A stretch of 63,453 nt of DNA from Bacteroidales bacterium (GCA_017991835.1 JAGOPY010000016.1:1-63453), one strand, 5' to 3'; shown: positions 1 through 9,965, counted from the stretch's first letter. The notes: generated by a model from the sequence alone, not told the origin. Numbers and translations are program-made.

Positions 1-5
1 TTGAC

Positions 6-61
6 AACAGGGGGATTCTTTGTGACAGCATCCAAGTGCTATGACACAATCCCCCTCTGTT
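6..61. repeat. Imperfect inverted repeat at window start
   Basis: A 12-bp arm (AACAGGGGGATT) is followed after about 30 bases by its near-complement (AATCCCCCTCTGTT). The inner bases also pair partly. It could be a terminator of a gene left of the window or a REP-like hairpin; there is no clear T-run, so I do not call it a terminator. Confidence 0.5.
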
Positions 62-108
62 GCAAGCATAACAATTTTTGTTTGATTAAATAAAAAACAA
101 ACATATAA

Positions 109-203
109 GGCGCACAAAGTACATCACAAAGGTGCACAAAGTATCAGATTATCAGGTAACAAGCTTTGTGTGCCTTCGTGAAATCCTTTGTGCGCCTTTG
201 TGG
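109..203. repeat. Degenerate long inverted repeat built of cacaaag words
   Basis: The left arm (109-141) repeats words such as GCGCACAAAG and GTGCACAAAG. The right arm (164-203) repeats their complements (CTTTGTGTGCC, CTTTGTGCGCC). The gene-free stretch 1-370 holds this repeat, the hairpin before it and the promoter of the next gene; I see no supported gene there. Similar word-built inverted repeats recur at 21979-22077, 27787-27881 and 51814-51902. Confidence 0.6.
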
Positions 204-337
204 TTTATAACTTCAGATACAGCTTCACTGCCAAAAAAAAGCGAATATTGGACTTTTGAGACCATCCCATACCCGATTTTTATAAAACTAATCGAACTAA
301 CTTTAATGATATGTAATATCTTAAGGTAAATTCTTAC

Positions 338-345
338 TAATTTTG
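338..345 (+). promoter_or_regulatory. Bacteroidota-type -7 box before ketosynthase gene
   Basis: TAATTTTG matches the Bacteroidota -7 consensus TAnnTTTG and lies 25 bases before the ATG at 371. No convincing TTG is seen at the usual -33 spacing, so this is a partial match. Confidence 0.4.
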
Positions 346-370
346 TAACTTAGTTATAGAACCAGTAAGT

Positions 371-1462
371 ATGCTTTTTAAAAATATCCTGATAACGGGA
401 ACGGGCTGTTACATCCCCTCGGCTATTGTTAAAAATCAGGATTTTGCCGAAAATAAATTTTATGATAACGATGGGTCGGCATTCGACAGCTCACACGATG
501 AGATTTCGGAGAAGTTTCTGGCCATCACGGGGATAAGGGAACGGCGGTATATTTCCGACGAACTTGTAGCTTCGGATATAGGCGCAAAAGCGGCCGCTAT
601 TGCTATAGAAGATTCGGGGATCAACCGGGAGGAGATCGACCAGATCATCGTGGCGCATAATTTCGGAGATGTCAGGAAACATACCATCCAGACCGATACC
701 GTGCCGAGCCTGGCTGCCCGGATCAAGCAAATCCTGAAGATTGAGAACCCTTTTTGCGTCGGATATGATATTTTATTTGGCTGCCCGGGATGGATCCAGG
801 GATTGATCCAGGCGGAATCCTATATGCGTTCGGGGATGGCAAAAAAGTGCCTGGTGATAGGTACCGAAACCCTTTCGCGGGTGGTTGACATGCACGACCG
901 CGATTCCATGATCTATGCCGATGGCGCCGGCGCCTGCATCCTGGAACTGGTCGAAAGCGACCGGCAGGAAGGGATCCTTTCCCATATTGCCGCCTCCTAC
1001 ACCACAAAGGAAGCCTTCTATATTTACCTTGGGAAAGGCAATATAGAGGAAGCCGATCCGAATATCCGCTACATTAAAATGTTCGGAAGAAAAGTTTACG
1101 AATTTGCCCTGACGCATGTTCCCGCGGCTATGAAAACCTGCCTTGACCGCGCCGGGGCAGACCTGAAAGACGTAAAGAAGATTTTCATCCACCAGGCCAA
1201 CGAAAAAATGGATGATGAGATTATTAAACGGCTTTACCGGATGTATAAGATCCATGATGTCCCGAAAGATATTACCCCGATGAGCATTCATACGCTGGGT
1301 AACAGCTCCGTGGCCACGGTTCCAACCTTGTACGACTGCGTGAGAAAAGGCACAGGAGAAGAGATGCAGCACCGGCTGCATGAGGGCGATCTGATCCTGT
1401 TCGCTTCCGTTGGCGCCGGAATGAATATCAATGCGATCGCTTATCGCTATTCCGGTTCCTGA
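371..1462 (+). CDS. 3-oxoacyl-ACP synthase III family protein (FabH-like ketosynthase)
   Basis: This 363-residue protein has the thiolase-fold KAS III layout. The catalytic triad is visible: Cys138 in FGCPGW, His274 in IHQAN and Asn311 in TLGNSS. KAS III enzymes condense an acyl-CoA or acyl-thioester with malonyl-ACP in the cytoplasm to start fatty-acid or specialised lipid synthesis. The protein is somewhat longer than housekeeping FabH (about 320-330 residues). The gene stands alone without other fab genes, so it may prime a special acyl chain rather than bulk fatty acid; that is inference. The ATG follows a TAnnTTTG box. It converges on the next gene with 15 bp between the stops, where an imperfect GC-rich inverted repeat could act as a shared terminator. 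Confidence 0.9.
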   Translation: MLFKNILITGTGCYIPSAIVKNQDFAENKFYDNDGSAFDSSHDEISEKFLAITGIRERRYISDELVASDIGAKAAAIAIEDSGINREEIDQIIVAHNFGDVRKHTIQTDTVPSLAARIKQILKIENPFCVGYDILFGCPGWIQGLIQAESYMRSGMAKKCLVIGTETLSRVVDMHDRDSMIYADGAGACILELVESDRQEGILSHIAASYTTKEAFYIYLGKGNIEEADPNIRYIKMFGRKVYEFALTHVPAAMKTCLDRAGADLKDVKKIFIHQANEKMDDEIIKRLYRMYKIHDVPKDITPMSIHTLGNSSVATVPTLYDCVRKGTGEEMQHRLHEGDLILFASVGAGMNINAIAYRYSGS

Positions 1463-1477
1463 AGCCGGTTCCGGTTT

Positions 1478-4183
1478 CTAATCCCTTTGCAGAATGACCG
1501 ACCAGGCAGCCCAGCCGGTATGATCTGATGTGATATCCACGGATATGAACAGGTAATCGGTCCCTTCCCCAATGCAATATCCCATCACTTCATAGGTATT
1601 GGTCGGAAAACCTCCGTTCGGGGGATTGTATCTGTTAGAATTTTCACCCCCGTAATAGCCTTTGTAAAATCCGCAAAAAGCCGCCCGGTTCGCCCCGTTG
1701 GTCAGCGTAATGATGGGACGTGTCGTGCCGGTTGCCGGCGTAAAGGAATACGTATGGCTTCCGGAGGCAAAATAGAGGGCATAGCCATATAGATCCGACT
1801 CGTCCCAACACCCGTTCGGAGTGCCGAAATACCCGTCATTTCTGACGTCGCCAAAAGCCTGGTAGGTGTATGATCCCCCTGCGCCAAATGTAAATTCATC
1901 ATCGGTAATACACGACCAGTCGTCTGTCGTACCGATCATCGATCCATCCAGGTTGGCCAGCGGAACCGCCCACCAATCGTTCAATCCCAGCCCTGAACCC
2001 ACGAATATGGAGTTTTCCTGTACCCTGACGCTCCACGGCCCGCCCTGAAGCATATCTTCAGTCAAAGGGTATTCAGAGATCCAGACATCCCGGGAAGTCA
2101 TATCGCTTCCGTTCGGATTGGTCACGGTCAGCGTGATATGGAACACACTATCGTAAGCATAAGTATGAACGGCATTAAACGCAGTATCGGTGGTTCCATC
2201 GCCAAAGTCCCAGAGGTAATCTTCTCCGTACAACGACAGATTGGTGCAGGTTACTGTAAGTCCGTCGGAAACAGCGGTAAAATCGGCTGTTGGCACTGGA
2301 CCAGGAAGGGGCGGTTCGTCGGCCGGATTGTCATAATGGACCAGGACATAGCGCCAGTAGCCACCGTATTGCAAGTCGCCCGGGTAAAAATAATAGGGTA
2401 CCTCCACAATCAACGTGTCGGTTTCCCCATCTGACAGCATCACCAGGTTATACCTGACAGAATCCTGCACCATGGGATCCAACTGGGTCACTTCATAATC
2501 GGTCGCGGTCTTGTAAAAGCCGAGATATGCCCCGTGGCCCAGGGTAGTGAGCCTGGGATTATCCCCTGTTTCCAGGGCGAATTGATGATTGCCGTTGCCC
2601 CAGCCGGAGCAATCCTCGCCATTTATGTTGATCATATAATCTGTACTCTCGCAAAAGTTAGCCGGATCAAAAATTCCCCCTTCGGCCCAGTAATCTCCGT
2701 ATGCATTGAATACCAGCGATCCGTCGCGGCCAAAGGTCCATTCGTCGTTGAGCATGCAATGGCGGTTGCCCAGTTCGTCATTATTCAGTCCGACGGCCCA
2801 CCAGATGCTTGAGTGGTCAAAGGGTCCTACTTCAAGGGGATAACGTTCGGTCGACACATCGCGGATGAGTTTCCAGGTTTTAGCCGTATCGCCGGCCAGC
2901 ATGGTCATTTCTTCGGCATTGTCCTGGATGCAGCGGCAACTGTATCCCTCCATGCCTTCGTAAGCATACAGGCCGATAGCGCCGCTCTGATCCGACAGGA
3001 AAGCGAGCCAGGCATCCGAAGTCTCTACCGGTGATGATGCCCATATTTTAGCAAAAGATTTTAGCCCGTCAAAAGTGCCGTCACTCTTGCTTGCGCCATT
3101 TGGCAGTGCTTCAAACCCGCTTTTATCCGTCGCCGAAGTATTGGGGTAATTCCAGTGCTCATATCCCCTCTCTTTCAGCTTACCGCCCGCTTGCGTCGAG
3201 CCGCCGAGGTAGTATATCATGCTGTTATATTCATCGCGGGTAGGAATATGAAATCCGTCAGGACAGAGCCCTTTAGCCCCTTCATTACCGTATTGCATCA
3301 GCTCACCCCATTGGTAAAGGGAACCGTACGTTTCGCCATTGGTCTCATCATTATCATAACAGTACTTTTCAATGATCCCGTTGTCGGTTTGCTGCTGGCT
3401 GCTGTTGATCATCACCCCGACATCCAGGTTTTCGGCCATCCAGAACTGGCTTCCGATCCGGACCGTTGCATAATGCCGTCCGTCGGCGTCGACGCAGGGT
3501 ATGAAATTGAAAGTAATTTCCCGGTCACCGGTCGGCACCAGCATCACGACAGCCTTGTGCAATCCCGCTTTGCCGCGGAATTTCAGCAGGTCGCCGGCGG
3601 TGTAAGGCATAATGAACTCTTCAGCGGCAGTTTTGATATTTTCCGGATGGATTCCCGTGCCACCCGATGAGGTTGAATATCCTGAATGAGCCAGGCTCAA
3701 TCCGTTTGGACTGCCTGTGGAATTCATGCTGATGATCTTACCCGAATAAACGGTTTGTGCAGTTTTGATCTTTATAACAAACACACCGTCGCTAAGGCCG
3801 TTTAAAGTGAAATAATTCATTCCGGGCTCAAGGATTTCTTCCGACCGGAAAATCAATTTGCCTGAAATATCAAAAACCTCGAACGAAGATTTTGATGAAA
3901 ACGAAGAGGGCAATTGAAAGGTGCACGCCCCGTTTGCGGGATTAGGGAAAATGTGAAGGGCATTGGAAATTAAATGGCCGGGTTCACTGATCGCCAGGGT
4001 CACATCGAGGATCAGCAGGTCATTTCCCCCGAGGGAGATACTGGTTTGCTGTGTTAGATTCTCCACCATCACCGAGTCGACTGTGCTGCTGGCATTGGTC
4101 CCGGCAAAAGTGATGTTCCAGCTGAGGTCCTGTGCCTGAATAAAAACAGGAAGGCACAACAGCGAAAAGATGAGCATTTTCAT
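1478..4183 (-). CDS. Secreted FISUMP/PKD protein with an N-terminal T9SS-like module
   Basis: This is a 901-residue protein. It has a signal peptide (about residues 1-17, ending IQAQ) and, at about 70-155, a module resembling the T9SS type A sorting domain (IFPNPANG, FEVFDISGKLI). The Fibrobacter paralogous FISUMP domain is at about 230-425 (IGSQFWMAENLDVG, GLCPDGFHIPTRDE, CRCIQD). A PKD domain is at about 640-700 (YLWDFGDGTT). Two similar unknown domains flank the PKD domain and share a DEWTFG/DEFTFG...GD pattern. It is probably a surface or secreted binding protein. The sorting-like module is normally at the extreme C-terminus, so its position here is odd. Two shorter relatives lie at 22324-23655 and 30849-32213. 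The function is unknown. Confidence 0.8.
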   Translation of the reverse strand: MKMLIFSLLCLPVFIQAQDLSWNITFAGTNASSTVDSVMVENLTQQTSISLGGNDLLILDVTLAISEPGHLISNALHIFPNPANGACTFQLPSSFSSKSSFEVFDISGKLIFRSEEILEPGMNYFTLNGLSDGVFVIKIKTAQTVYSGKIISMNSTGSPNGLSLAHSGYSTSSGGTGIHPENIKTAAEEFIMPYTAGDLLKFRGKAGLHKAVVMLVPTGDREITFNFIPCVDADGRHYATVRIGSQFWMAENLDVGVMINSSQQQTDNGIIEKYCYDNDETNGETYGSLYQWGELMQYGNEGAKGLCPDGFHIPTRDEYNSMIYYLGGSTQAGGKLKERGYEHWNYPNTSATDKSGFEALPNGASKSDGTFDGLKSFAKIWASSPVETSDAWLAFLSDQSGAIGLYAYEGMEGYSCRCIQDNAEEMTMLAGDTAKTWKLIRDVSTERYPLEVGPFDHSSIWWAVGLNNDELGNRHCMLNDEWTFGRDGSLVFNAYGDYWAEGGIFDPANFCESTDYMININGEDCSGWGNGNHQFALETGDNPRLTTLGHGAYLGFYKTATDYEVTQLDPMVQDSVRYNLVMLSDGETDTLIVEVPYYFYPGDLQYGGYWRYVLVHYDNPADEPPLPGPVPTADFTAVSDGLTVTCTNLSLYGEDYLWDFGDGTTDTAFNAVHTYAYDSVFHITLTVTNPNGSDMTSRDVWISEYPLTEDMLQGGPWSVRVQENSIFVGSGLGLNDWWAVPLANLDGSMIGTTDDWSCITDDEFTFGAGGSYTYQAFGDVRNDGYFGTPNGCWDESDLYGYALYFASGSHTYSFTPATGTTRPIITLTNGANRAAFCGFYKGYYGGENSNRYNPPNGGFPTNTYEVMGYCIGEGTDYLFISVDITSDHTGWAAWSVILQRD

Positions 4184-4237
4184 TGTGAAAGGTTTGGTAA
4201 TTATTTACCCCTAAAGATACAACAATATCCCCCAACC

Positions 4238-4278
4238 ATTCACTATTCACTATTCACTATTCACCATTCCCTATTCCC
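4238..4278. repeat. Heptanucleotide tandem repeat (ATTCACT)n
   Basis: Units of ATTCACT and variants (ATTCACC, ATTCCCT) run with a 7-bp period. The array reaches into the end of the permease gene, whose TAG stop (4271-4273, complement) lies inside a GAATAGG unit read on the minus strand. Confidence 0.75.
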
Positions 4279-6679
4279 ACTTCACCGCGTCAACCGGATT
4301 GCGTGTTGCGGCGCGGTAAGCATGATAGAGTATCGTGGTCTGGGCAATGACCAGCGCGATGACGGCCGATGCAATGAAAATCCAGGCAAAATGCAATATT
4401 TCAATCCGGTAGGCAAACGATTGCAGCCATTTGTCGACCAGGAGCCAGGCAACAGGCCAGGCGATTACCGACGCGACCACGATCCATTTGCTGAATTCCA
4501 GCGAAAGGCGGTACATGATGCTGAAAACCGAAGATCCTAATATCTTCCGGATACCGATCTCTTTGGTCCGCTGTTCGATGCTGAAAAGCGCCAGGCCAAA
4601 CAGGCCGAGGCAGGCGATCACCATCGCCAGCACCGTAAACGTGATGAAGAGACCGGCCATTTTCTGTTCCCTTTTGTACAAATCGCCGTATTGTTCTTTC
4701 ATGAAAAAATAATCGAACGGAAAAGCAGATTCCACCTCTTCCCATTTCAGCCGGAGTTGTTCGATAGCCGCTTCCGTATTGCCCGGATGGAGTTTCAGGG
4801 CCAGGAAGGGGGCATCTTCCCTGTTGATGTAAATGATGGAGGGCTCGATGGGATCGTGCAACGATTTGAAATGGTAATCCTCAGCTACACCTACCACTGT
4901 AAAGAATGTCCGGGCGCTGTCGCCCTGTCCGAAGTCATAGATTTTCTTCCCGATAGGGTCATCCCAGCCGAGCTTTTTCACCAGGGTTTCGTTGATGACC
5001 GCGGCCGTGGAATCGGTACCATAGTCCCGGGAAAGTTTCCGCCCTTCTTTTATCTTCATTCCCAAGACATCTACCAGGTCGACATCGGCCCTGACCGTGT
5101 AAAGGATCCAGGGCGATTTGCTGTCGATCCCTTCAGGGGAAAAGCCCCTGCCGTCAAGGCCTTCTCCCGGTATCGACGAGGTCAGGCTGGCCAGGCTGAC
5201 GGCTGGCAGGTTACCGAATTCGGCTTTGAGCAATTGCCCGCGCTCCCTCAGCCTCTCCGACTTCAGCGGGATGATGACCACATTCTCCTGGTCGTAGCCC
5301 AGTTTCTTCTGTCCGATATAGTTCATCTGCTTGTAAATGAGCCAGGTACTTACCAGCATGGCAATGGAGATAGCAAACTGAAGCACCACGAGTAGGTTGC
5401 GGAGAACCGATTTCTTCATCCCCCTGTAGAGTTCGCCCCGGATGGCCCGGATGGGCTGGAACGATGAGAGAATGAAGGCAGGATAGGCGCCGGCGAATAC
5501 TCCGACAAACAGCCCCAGTCCCAGGATGACCGGGATGATGACCGGGCTGTGGAACCAGGGTTCGAGGTTCAGACCGGTCAGGTCGCTGAAAAAGGGCAGG
5601 ACCGCCTCGGCCGTAATGAAGGCAAAGACCATGCAAAGCAGGCTGATCAGCATCGATTCGCTGAGGAACTGCCCGATCAGTTGTTTTCGCGTGGCGCCGG
5701 CCACTTTCCGCATGCCCACCTCCCGGCTTCGTTTGGTGGAGCGGGCTGTGGTCAGGTTCATAAAATTGATACAGGCGATGATCAGGATAAAAAGGGCAAC
5801 GGCGGCAAAGATGTAAATGTACGAGATATCGCTGCCGGGTTCCAGTTCGGCCATCAGGTTGGAATAGAGGTGTATGGAGGCCAGTGGCTGAAGATACGGG
5901 ATCATCTCAATGTTGTAGGTTTCCGCTGCCTCTCCGAAAGCATCTTTAATAACGTAGCGGATTTTTTCGCCGAAATCCGCTTCACCGGTGCCGGGATAAA
6001 GACGGATATAATTATGCAGGAATAACGACCCCCAGTTTTCATCCATGGGCTCCCTCCCCAATCGGCCATTGACCGTGCTTATCGATCCGATCATGGAAAA
6101 TTTGAGGTGGGTGTTTTCCGGTATTTCTTTCAGCACACCGGTCACCTTCATATTGACCTGGTCGTTCAGCCGAAGCACTTTGCCGACCGGGTTTTCATTT
6201 TCAAAATATTTATCGGCGATCCTTTCGGTCAGCACGATACAGTTCGGTTCCACGAGCGCTGTTGCCGGGTCTCCGTTTATCATCTCAAAAGTGAAAACCT
6301 CCAGGAATGCCGAATCGGCAAAATAGAGCCCATCCTCGTAGAACTTTATATCTTCATAAGCCAGGAAAGGATTGTTCTGGAATTTATCGATCCGGGTATA
6401 GGCCATCACTTCGGGGAATTTTTCTTTCAATGCCGGTCCGATCGGGGGCATAGAGCAGGCCACATTGAAAAAGTCTTCGGCAAAACGGCCTTTTACCGCA
6501 ACCCGGTAAACATCTTCATAATTTTCATGAAACTTATCATAACTAAGTTCATGGGAAATATAGGTGAAAATGATCAGGCAGGTGGCTATACCCGTTGCAA
6601 GACCCAGCATGTTGATCAGGGTGTATCCCCGGTAGCGCCAGAAGTTCCGGAGGCTTGTCTTCAGGTAATGTTCATACAT
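4271..6679 (-). CDS. ABC transporter permease, MacB/FtsX type (copy 1)
   Basis: This 802-residue permease has an N-terminal membrane helix (about 18-40), a MacB-type periplasmic core domain (about 45-250) and two FtsX-type membrane domains. The FtsX domains carry the conserved cytoplasmic motifs REVGMRKVAGA (about 318) and TKEIGIRKILGSS (about 715). Such permeases work as mechanotransmission exporters or extractors with a separate ATPase. It is the last gene of the minus-strand operon, 12 bp after the second permease. The C-terminus ends NPVDAVKWE, as in the neighbouring copy, which points to duplication. The substrate is unknown; lipids, lipoproteins, peptides or antimicrobials are all possible for this family. 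Confidence 0.88.
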   Translation of the reverse strand: MYEHYLKTSLRNFWRYRGYTLINMLGLATGIATCLIIFTYISHELSYDKFHENYEDVYRVAVKGRFAEDFFNVACSMPPIGPALKEKFPEVMAYTRIDKFQNNPFLAYEDIKFYEDGLYFADSAFLEVFTFEMINGDPATALVEPNCIVLTERIADKYFENENPVGKVLRLNDQVNMKVTGVLKEIPENTHLKFSMIGSISTVNGRLGREPMDENWGSLFLHNYIRLYPGTGEADFGEKIRYVIKDAFGEAAETYNIEMIPYLQPLASIHLYSNLMAELEPGSDISYIYIFAAVALFILIIACINFMNLTTARSTKRSREVGMRKVAGATRKQLIGQFLSESMLISLLCMVFAFITAEAVLPFFSDLTGLNLEPWFHSPVIIPVILGLGLFVGVFAGAYPAFILSSFQPIRAIRGELYRGMKKSVLRNLLVVLQFAISIAMLVSTWLIYKQMNYIGQKKLGYDQENVVIIPLKSERLRERGQLLKAEFGNLPAVSLASLTSSIPGEGLDGRGFSPEGIDSKSPWILYTVRADVDLVDVLGMKIKEGRKLSRDYGTDSTAAVINETLVKKLGWDDPIGKKIYDFGQGDSARTFFTVVGVAEDYHFKSLHDPIEPSIIYINREDAPFLALKLHPGNTEAAIEQLRLKWEEVESAFPFDYFFMKEQYGDLYKREQKMAGLFITFTVLAMVIACLGLFGLALFSIEQRTKEIGIRKILGSSVFSIMYRLSLEFSKWIVVASVIAWPVAWLLVDKWLQSFAYRIEILHFAWIFIASAVIALVIAQTTILYHAYRAATRNPVDAVKWE

Positions 6680-6691
6680 TTTAAGATGATT

Positions 6692-9118
6692 TTATTCCCA
6701 TTTAACGGCGTCTACCGGATTGCTGTTAGCAGCCCGGATAATATAATAGCTGATGGTCATGATCCCGACCGCAAAGGCGAGTACCCCGGCCAGTAAGAAG
6801 TAGGTCCAGTTCAGGCTGGTATGATAGATAAAGCTGTCGTTCAACCAGATGTCTAGTCGCCACCAGGCTACCGGCACAGCCAGTATAAATGCAATGAGGA
6901 TCAATATGACGAATTCGCGGTAGAGCAAATTCAGGATTCCCGGAACGGTTGCGCCGAGAATTTTCCGGATACCGATCTCTTTCGTGCGTTGTTCCGTGAC
7001 GAACGAAGAGAGCCCCAGCAATCCGAGCAGGGCGATGAAAATCGTAATGATGGTGGCTATATTGAAGATGACCCCGGTTTTTTTCTCGCCTCCGTATTGT
7101 TCTTCCAGGATTTGCGACACATATTTGTAATCGAACGGCCTTCCTGCCTGGAAGGTATTCCACTTTTCGCCGATGTATGCCAGCGCCTCTTTTTCCCGGC
7201 CCTCTTTAATACGGGCCGTCATAAAGTACCTGGGCTGCCGGCTGATAAAGAAGATGACCGGTTCTATTTTATTGTGGAGCGACCGGAAATGAAAGTCCCT
7301 GATAACGCCGATCACTTTCATGACCCTGCCGGGATTCCCGTTCAGGTCGAAACCGTATTCGATTTTTTTGCCGATAGGATCGTCCTGCCAGCCCAGTGTC
7401 CGGGCGCAGGTTTCGTTGATCAGGACGGCTGCCGTATCGTCGGTGCCCATGTTTTTGTCGAAATCACGGCCTGTCACGATCTCCATATCCATAGCCTTAA
7501 CGAAATCGTAATCGGTCTGGGCCAGGATCAGCGCCATTTCGGCCATTTTATCCTCTCTTTCGACCCGCATCACCTGGATCCATTCGATCTGGCCGGGGAT
7601 GCCGGTGCTGTTGGTAGCTGCCGTAATGTCGGGGCTTTGCAGCAGTTCGTTTTTGAATGTTTCCGCTTTGCTCCGGAAGGTAGAGTCCTGCATCTCCATC
7701 ACCACCAGGTTTTCTTTGTCAAAACCCAGGTTGGTGTTCCGGAGGAAATTAAGCTGGCTGGAAACGACGATCGTACCGATGATCATGATGATGGCAATGA
7801 AAAACTGGATGATCACCAGTAATCTTCTCAGAATCCCGCTGGCTTTGCCTGCTTTGGATATTTTACCCCGTAAAACGGTGATAGGCATGAAGGATGAAAG
7901 GTAGAACGATGGATAACTACCGGAAACGACACCGACCAGGAGGGTAATAAAAATGACGAGGCTTATGACGCCGGGCTGGATGAACATGCTGAATTCCATG
8001 GTTTTGCCGGCAAGCTCATTGAAATCAGGCAGCAGGGCAAAAACGATGCACAAGGCGATGACCAGGGCCATGAGGGCCATGATCACCGATTCGGAGAGGA
8101 ACTGGCTGATGATCTGATTGCGGTATGCGCCGACCACTTTGCGCATGCCCACTTCCCGGGCCCGGTTGGCCGACCGGGCAGTAGCCATGTTCATGTAGTT
8201 GATGGTGGCCAGCAGCAGTATGAAGAAAGCGACAGCGGAAAAAATGTAGATGTAGGCCATGTTTCCTGTCGGCAGCTCGGAGCCGAGCCCCTGCGCAAAA
8301 TGGGTTTTGGCCAGCGGTGTGTAAAGAAGTGAAAAGCTGGCACTGATCTGGTCGCCGATCGGTTTCATGTACTTTTCGTAAAATGCCGGAAATTTTTCGA
8401 CGACATTTTCCATACTGGCATTTTCGTTCAACAGGATGAAGGTGAATACGCCGATATTCCAGAATGCCAGCGGCTCCATGCTGTTAAAGTTGTCGCGCCC
8501 GTAGAGTTCGGCCAGTGAAACGGTAGATAGAAGGGCGCCGTACCGCAGGTGTGAATTCGCCGGCAGATCTTCGATAACGCCTGTCACTTTGTACGACCGG
8601 CCGGATCCGGTGGTGATGATCTCGCCCATGGGATTTGCATCGCCGAAATATTTCTTTGCGATCTTTTCTGTCAGCACCATGGTAAAAGGCTCGTTCAGGG
8701 CCTTCTCCGGCACACCCGACAGGTAATTAAGCGTAAACACTTCGGCGATATTGGAATCGGCGAAATAGAAATCATCCTCATAGTATTCCTTTTCTCCGTA
8801 TCTGAACAGGGCATTACCGACCGGGTTCAGGCGGGTGAAGGCCTCCACTTCGGGGAACTCCAGCTTGAATGCAGGCCCCATGGGAACGGGGACGATAGCG
8901 AACCGGTCGTGACGGTTGGATATATTAAAATCCGATTCGATGCGGTAGATGCGGGCATGTTTTTCGTTGTGTTTGTCGTAATTGATCTCATCCAGAACAT
9001 AGATCAGGATGAAGATGAAAGCGGCCAGGCCAACCGATAGCCCGAGTATGTTGAGAAAAGCATAGAACTTGTTTCTCAGCAAATTACGGAATGCGGATAT
9101 GAGGAAATTTTTGAACAT
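6692..9118 (-). CDS. ABC transporter permease, MacB/FtsX type (copy 2)
   Basis: This 808-residue paralogue has the same architecture: an N-terminal helix, a MacB-like periplasmic domain, then a double FtsX module with AREVGMRKVVGA (about 320) and TKEIGIRKILGAT (about 715). It ends NPVDAVKWE. It is followed by permease copy 1 after 12 bp and preceded by the ATPase gene, with a heptanucleotide repeat array between. Copies 1 and 2 are closer in layout to each other than to copy 3 at 12589-15003. A heterodimer or alternative dimers sharing one ATPase is plausible but inferred. Confidence 0.88.
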   Translation of the reverse strand: MFKNFLISAFRNLLRNKFYAFLNILGLSVGLAAFIFILIYVLDEINYDKHNEKHARIYRIESDFNISNRHDRFAIVPVPMGPAFKLEFPEVEAFTRLNPVGNALFRYGEKEYYEDDFYFADSNIAEVFTLNYLSGVPEKALNEPFTMVLTEKIAKKYFGDANPMGEIITTGSGRSYKVTGVIEDLPANSHLRYGALLSTVSLAELYGRDNFNSMEPLAFWNIGVFTFILLNENASMENVVEKFPAFYEKYMKPIGDQISASFSLLYTPLAKTHFAQGLGSELPTGNMAYIYIFSAVAFFILLLATINYMNMATARSANRAREVGMRKVVGAYRNQIISQFLSESVIMALMALVIALCIVFALLPDFNELAGKTMEFSMFIQPGVISLVIFITLLVGVVSGSYPSFYLSSFMPITVLRGKISKAGKASGILRRLLVIIQFFIAIIMIIGTIVVSSQLNFLRNTNLGFDKENLVVMEMQDSTFRSKAETFKNELLQSPDITAATNSTGIPGQIEWIQVMRVEREDKMAEMALILAQTDYDFVKAMDMEIVTGRDFDKNMGTDDTAAVLINETCARTLGWQDDPIGKKIEYGFDLNGNPGRVMKVIGVIRDFHFRSLHNKIEPVIFFISRQPRYFMTARIKEGREKEALAYIGEKWNTFQAGRPFDYKYVSQILEEQYGGEKKTGVIFNIATIITIFIALLGLLGLSSFVTEQRTKEIGIRKILGATVPGILNLLYREFVILILIAFILAVPVAWWRLDIWLNDSFIYHTSLNWTYFLLAGVLAFAVGIMTISYYIIRAANSNPVDAVKWE

Positions 9119-9131
9119 GGTATTCTCTTTC

Positions 9132-9227
9132 TACTTTGCACTTTGAACTTTGCACTTTGCACTTTGAACTTTGCACTTTGAACTTTGCACTTTGAACTTT
9201 GCACTTTGAACTTTGCACTTTGAACTA
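9132..9227. repeat. Heptanucleotide tandem repeat (ACTTTGC/ACTTTGA)n
   Basis: About 13 units of ACTTTGC or ACTTTGA alternate over the 111-bp gap between the ATPase and permease copy 2. The period is 7 bp with few interruptions. It lies inside a presumed operon, so it would be transcribed. Confidence 0.85.
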
Positions 9228-9229
9228 CT

Positions 9230-9907
9230 TCAGGCTCTGATGTTTTCCGTCACGATCTGCCCGTCGAACAGGCGGATGATGCGGTGTGCGTATTCGGCGT
9301 CGCGCTGTGAATGGGTGACGATGATGAGTGTAGTCCCTTGCTGGTTGAGCCTTTCCAGCAGGTTCATCACCTCTTCGCCATTGGCTGAGTCGAGGTTCCC
9401 TGTGGGTTCATCGGCCAGGATCAGCTTCGGGTTAGCTACGACAGCCCGGGCTACGGCGACACGCTGTTGCTGACCTCCCGAAAGTTGCAGTGGAAAATGC
9501 TTCCGTCGGTGGGTGATCTGCATCTGCTCCAGAGCTTCGTTGACCCGTCTCTTTCTTTCCGTGGCCGTCATGCCGAGGTAGATCAGCGGCAACTCCACAT
9601 TCTCGAATACATTCAGCTCATCGATCAGGTTAAAATTCTGGAAAACGAAACCGATGTTTTCTTTGCGCATCCTGGCCCTCTGCCTCTCATTGAACCGGGA
9701 TACCTCCGCATCGTTGAAGTAATACTCCCCGCCGGAAGGATTGTCGAGCAGGCCAAGGATGTTCAGCAAAGTCGATTTTCCGCATCCGGAGGGCCCCATA
9801 ATGGCGACAAATTCCCCGGGATTGATATTGAAACTGACATTGTTCAAGGCGGTGGTCTCCACCTCATCGGTGCGGAATACTTTTGTTAAATTGACGGTCT
9901 TGATCAT
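9230..9907 (-). CDS. ABC transporter ATP-binding protein, MacB/LolD type
   Basis: This 225-residue ATPase is the usual size for stand-alone MacB/LolD-type subunits. Visible motifs are Walker A (GPSGCGKST, about 39), the Q-loop (FVFQNFNLI), the ABC signature (LSGGQQQRVA, about 145), Walker B with D-loop (LILADEPTGNLD, about 167) and the H-loop (IIVTHS). It is the only ATPase for three permease genes in the cluster, so it probably powers all of them at the inner membrane. It lies between the DUF5916 gene and permease copy 2 on the same strand. Confidence 0.93.
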   Translation of the reverse strand: MIKTVNLTKVFRTDEVETTALNNVSFNINPGEFVAIMGPSGCGKSTLLNILGLLDNPSGGEYYFNDAEVSRFNERQRARMRKENIGFVFQNFNLIDELNVFENVELPLIYLGMTATERKRRVNEALEQMQITHRRKHFPLQLSGGQQQRVAVARAVVANPKLILADEPTGNLDSANGEEVMNLLERLNQQGTTLIIVTHSQRDAEYAHRIIRLFDGQIVTENIRA

Positions 9908-9965
9908 TTTGTTTGATTTTTATTATTTGACTGTTTTAAGTTGCATTTAGTTACAATACTATCTC

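Noticed and set aside
132..329. 65-codon frame before the ketosynthase gene
   Set aside because: It runs across the word-built inverted repeat and has no family similarity or start signal.
1450..1490. CCGG-rich inverted repeat between the ketosynthase and FISUMP gene ends as a firm terminator
   Set aside because: The arms are short and imperfect and there is no T-run. I mention it only as a possibility in the gene entry.
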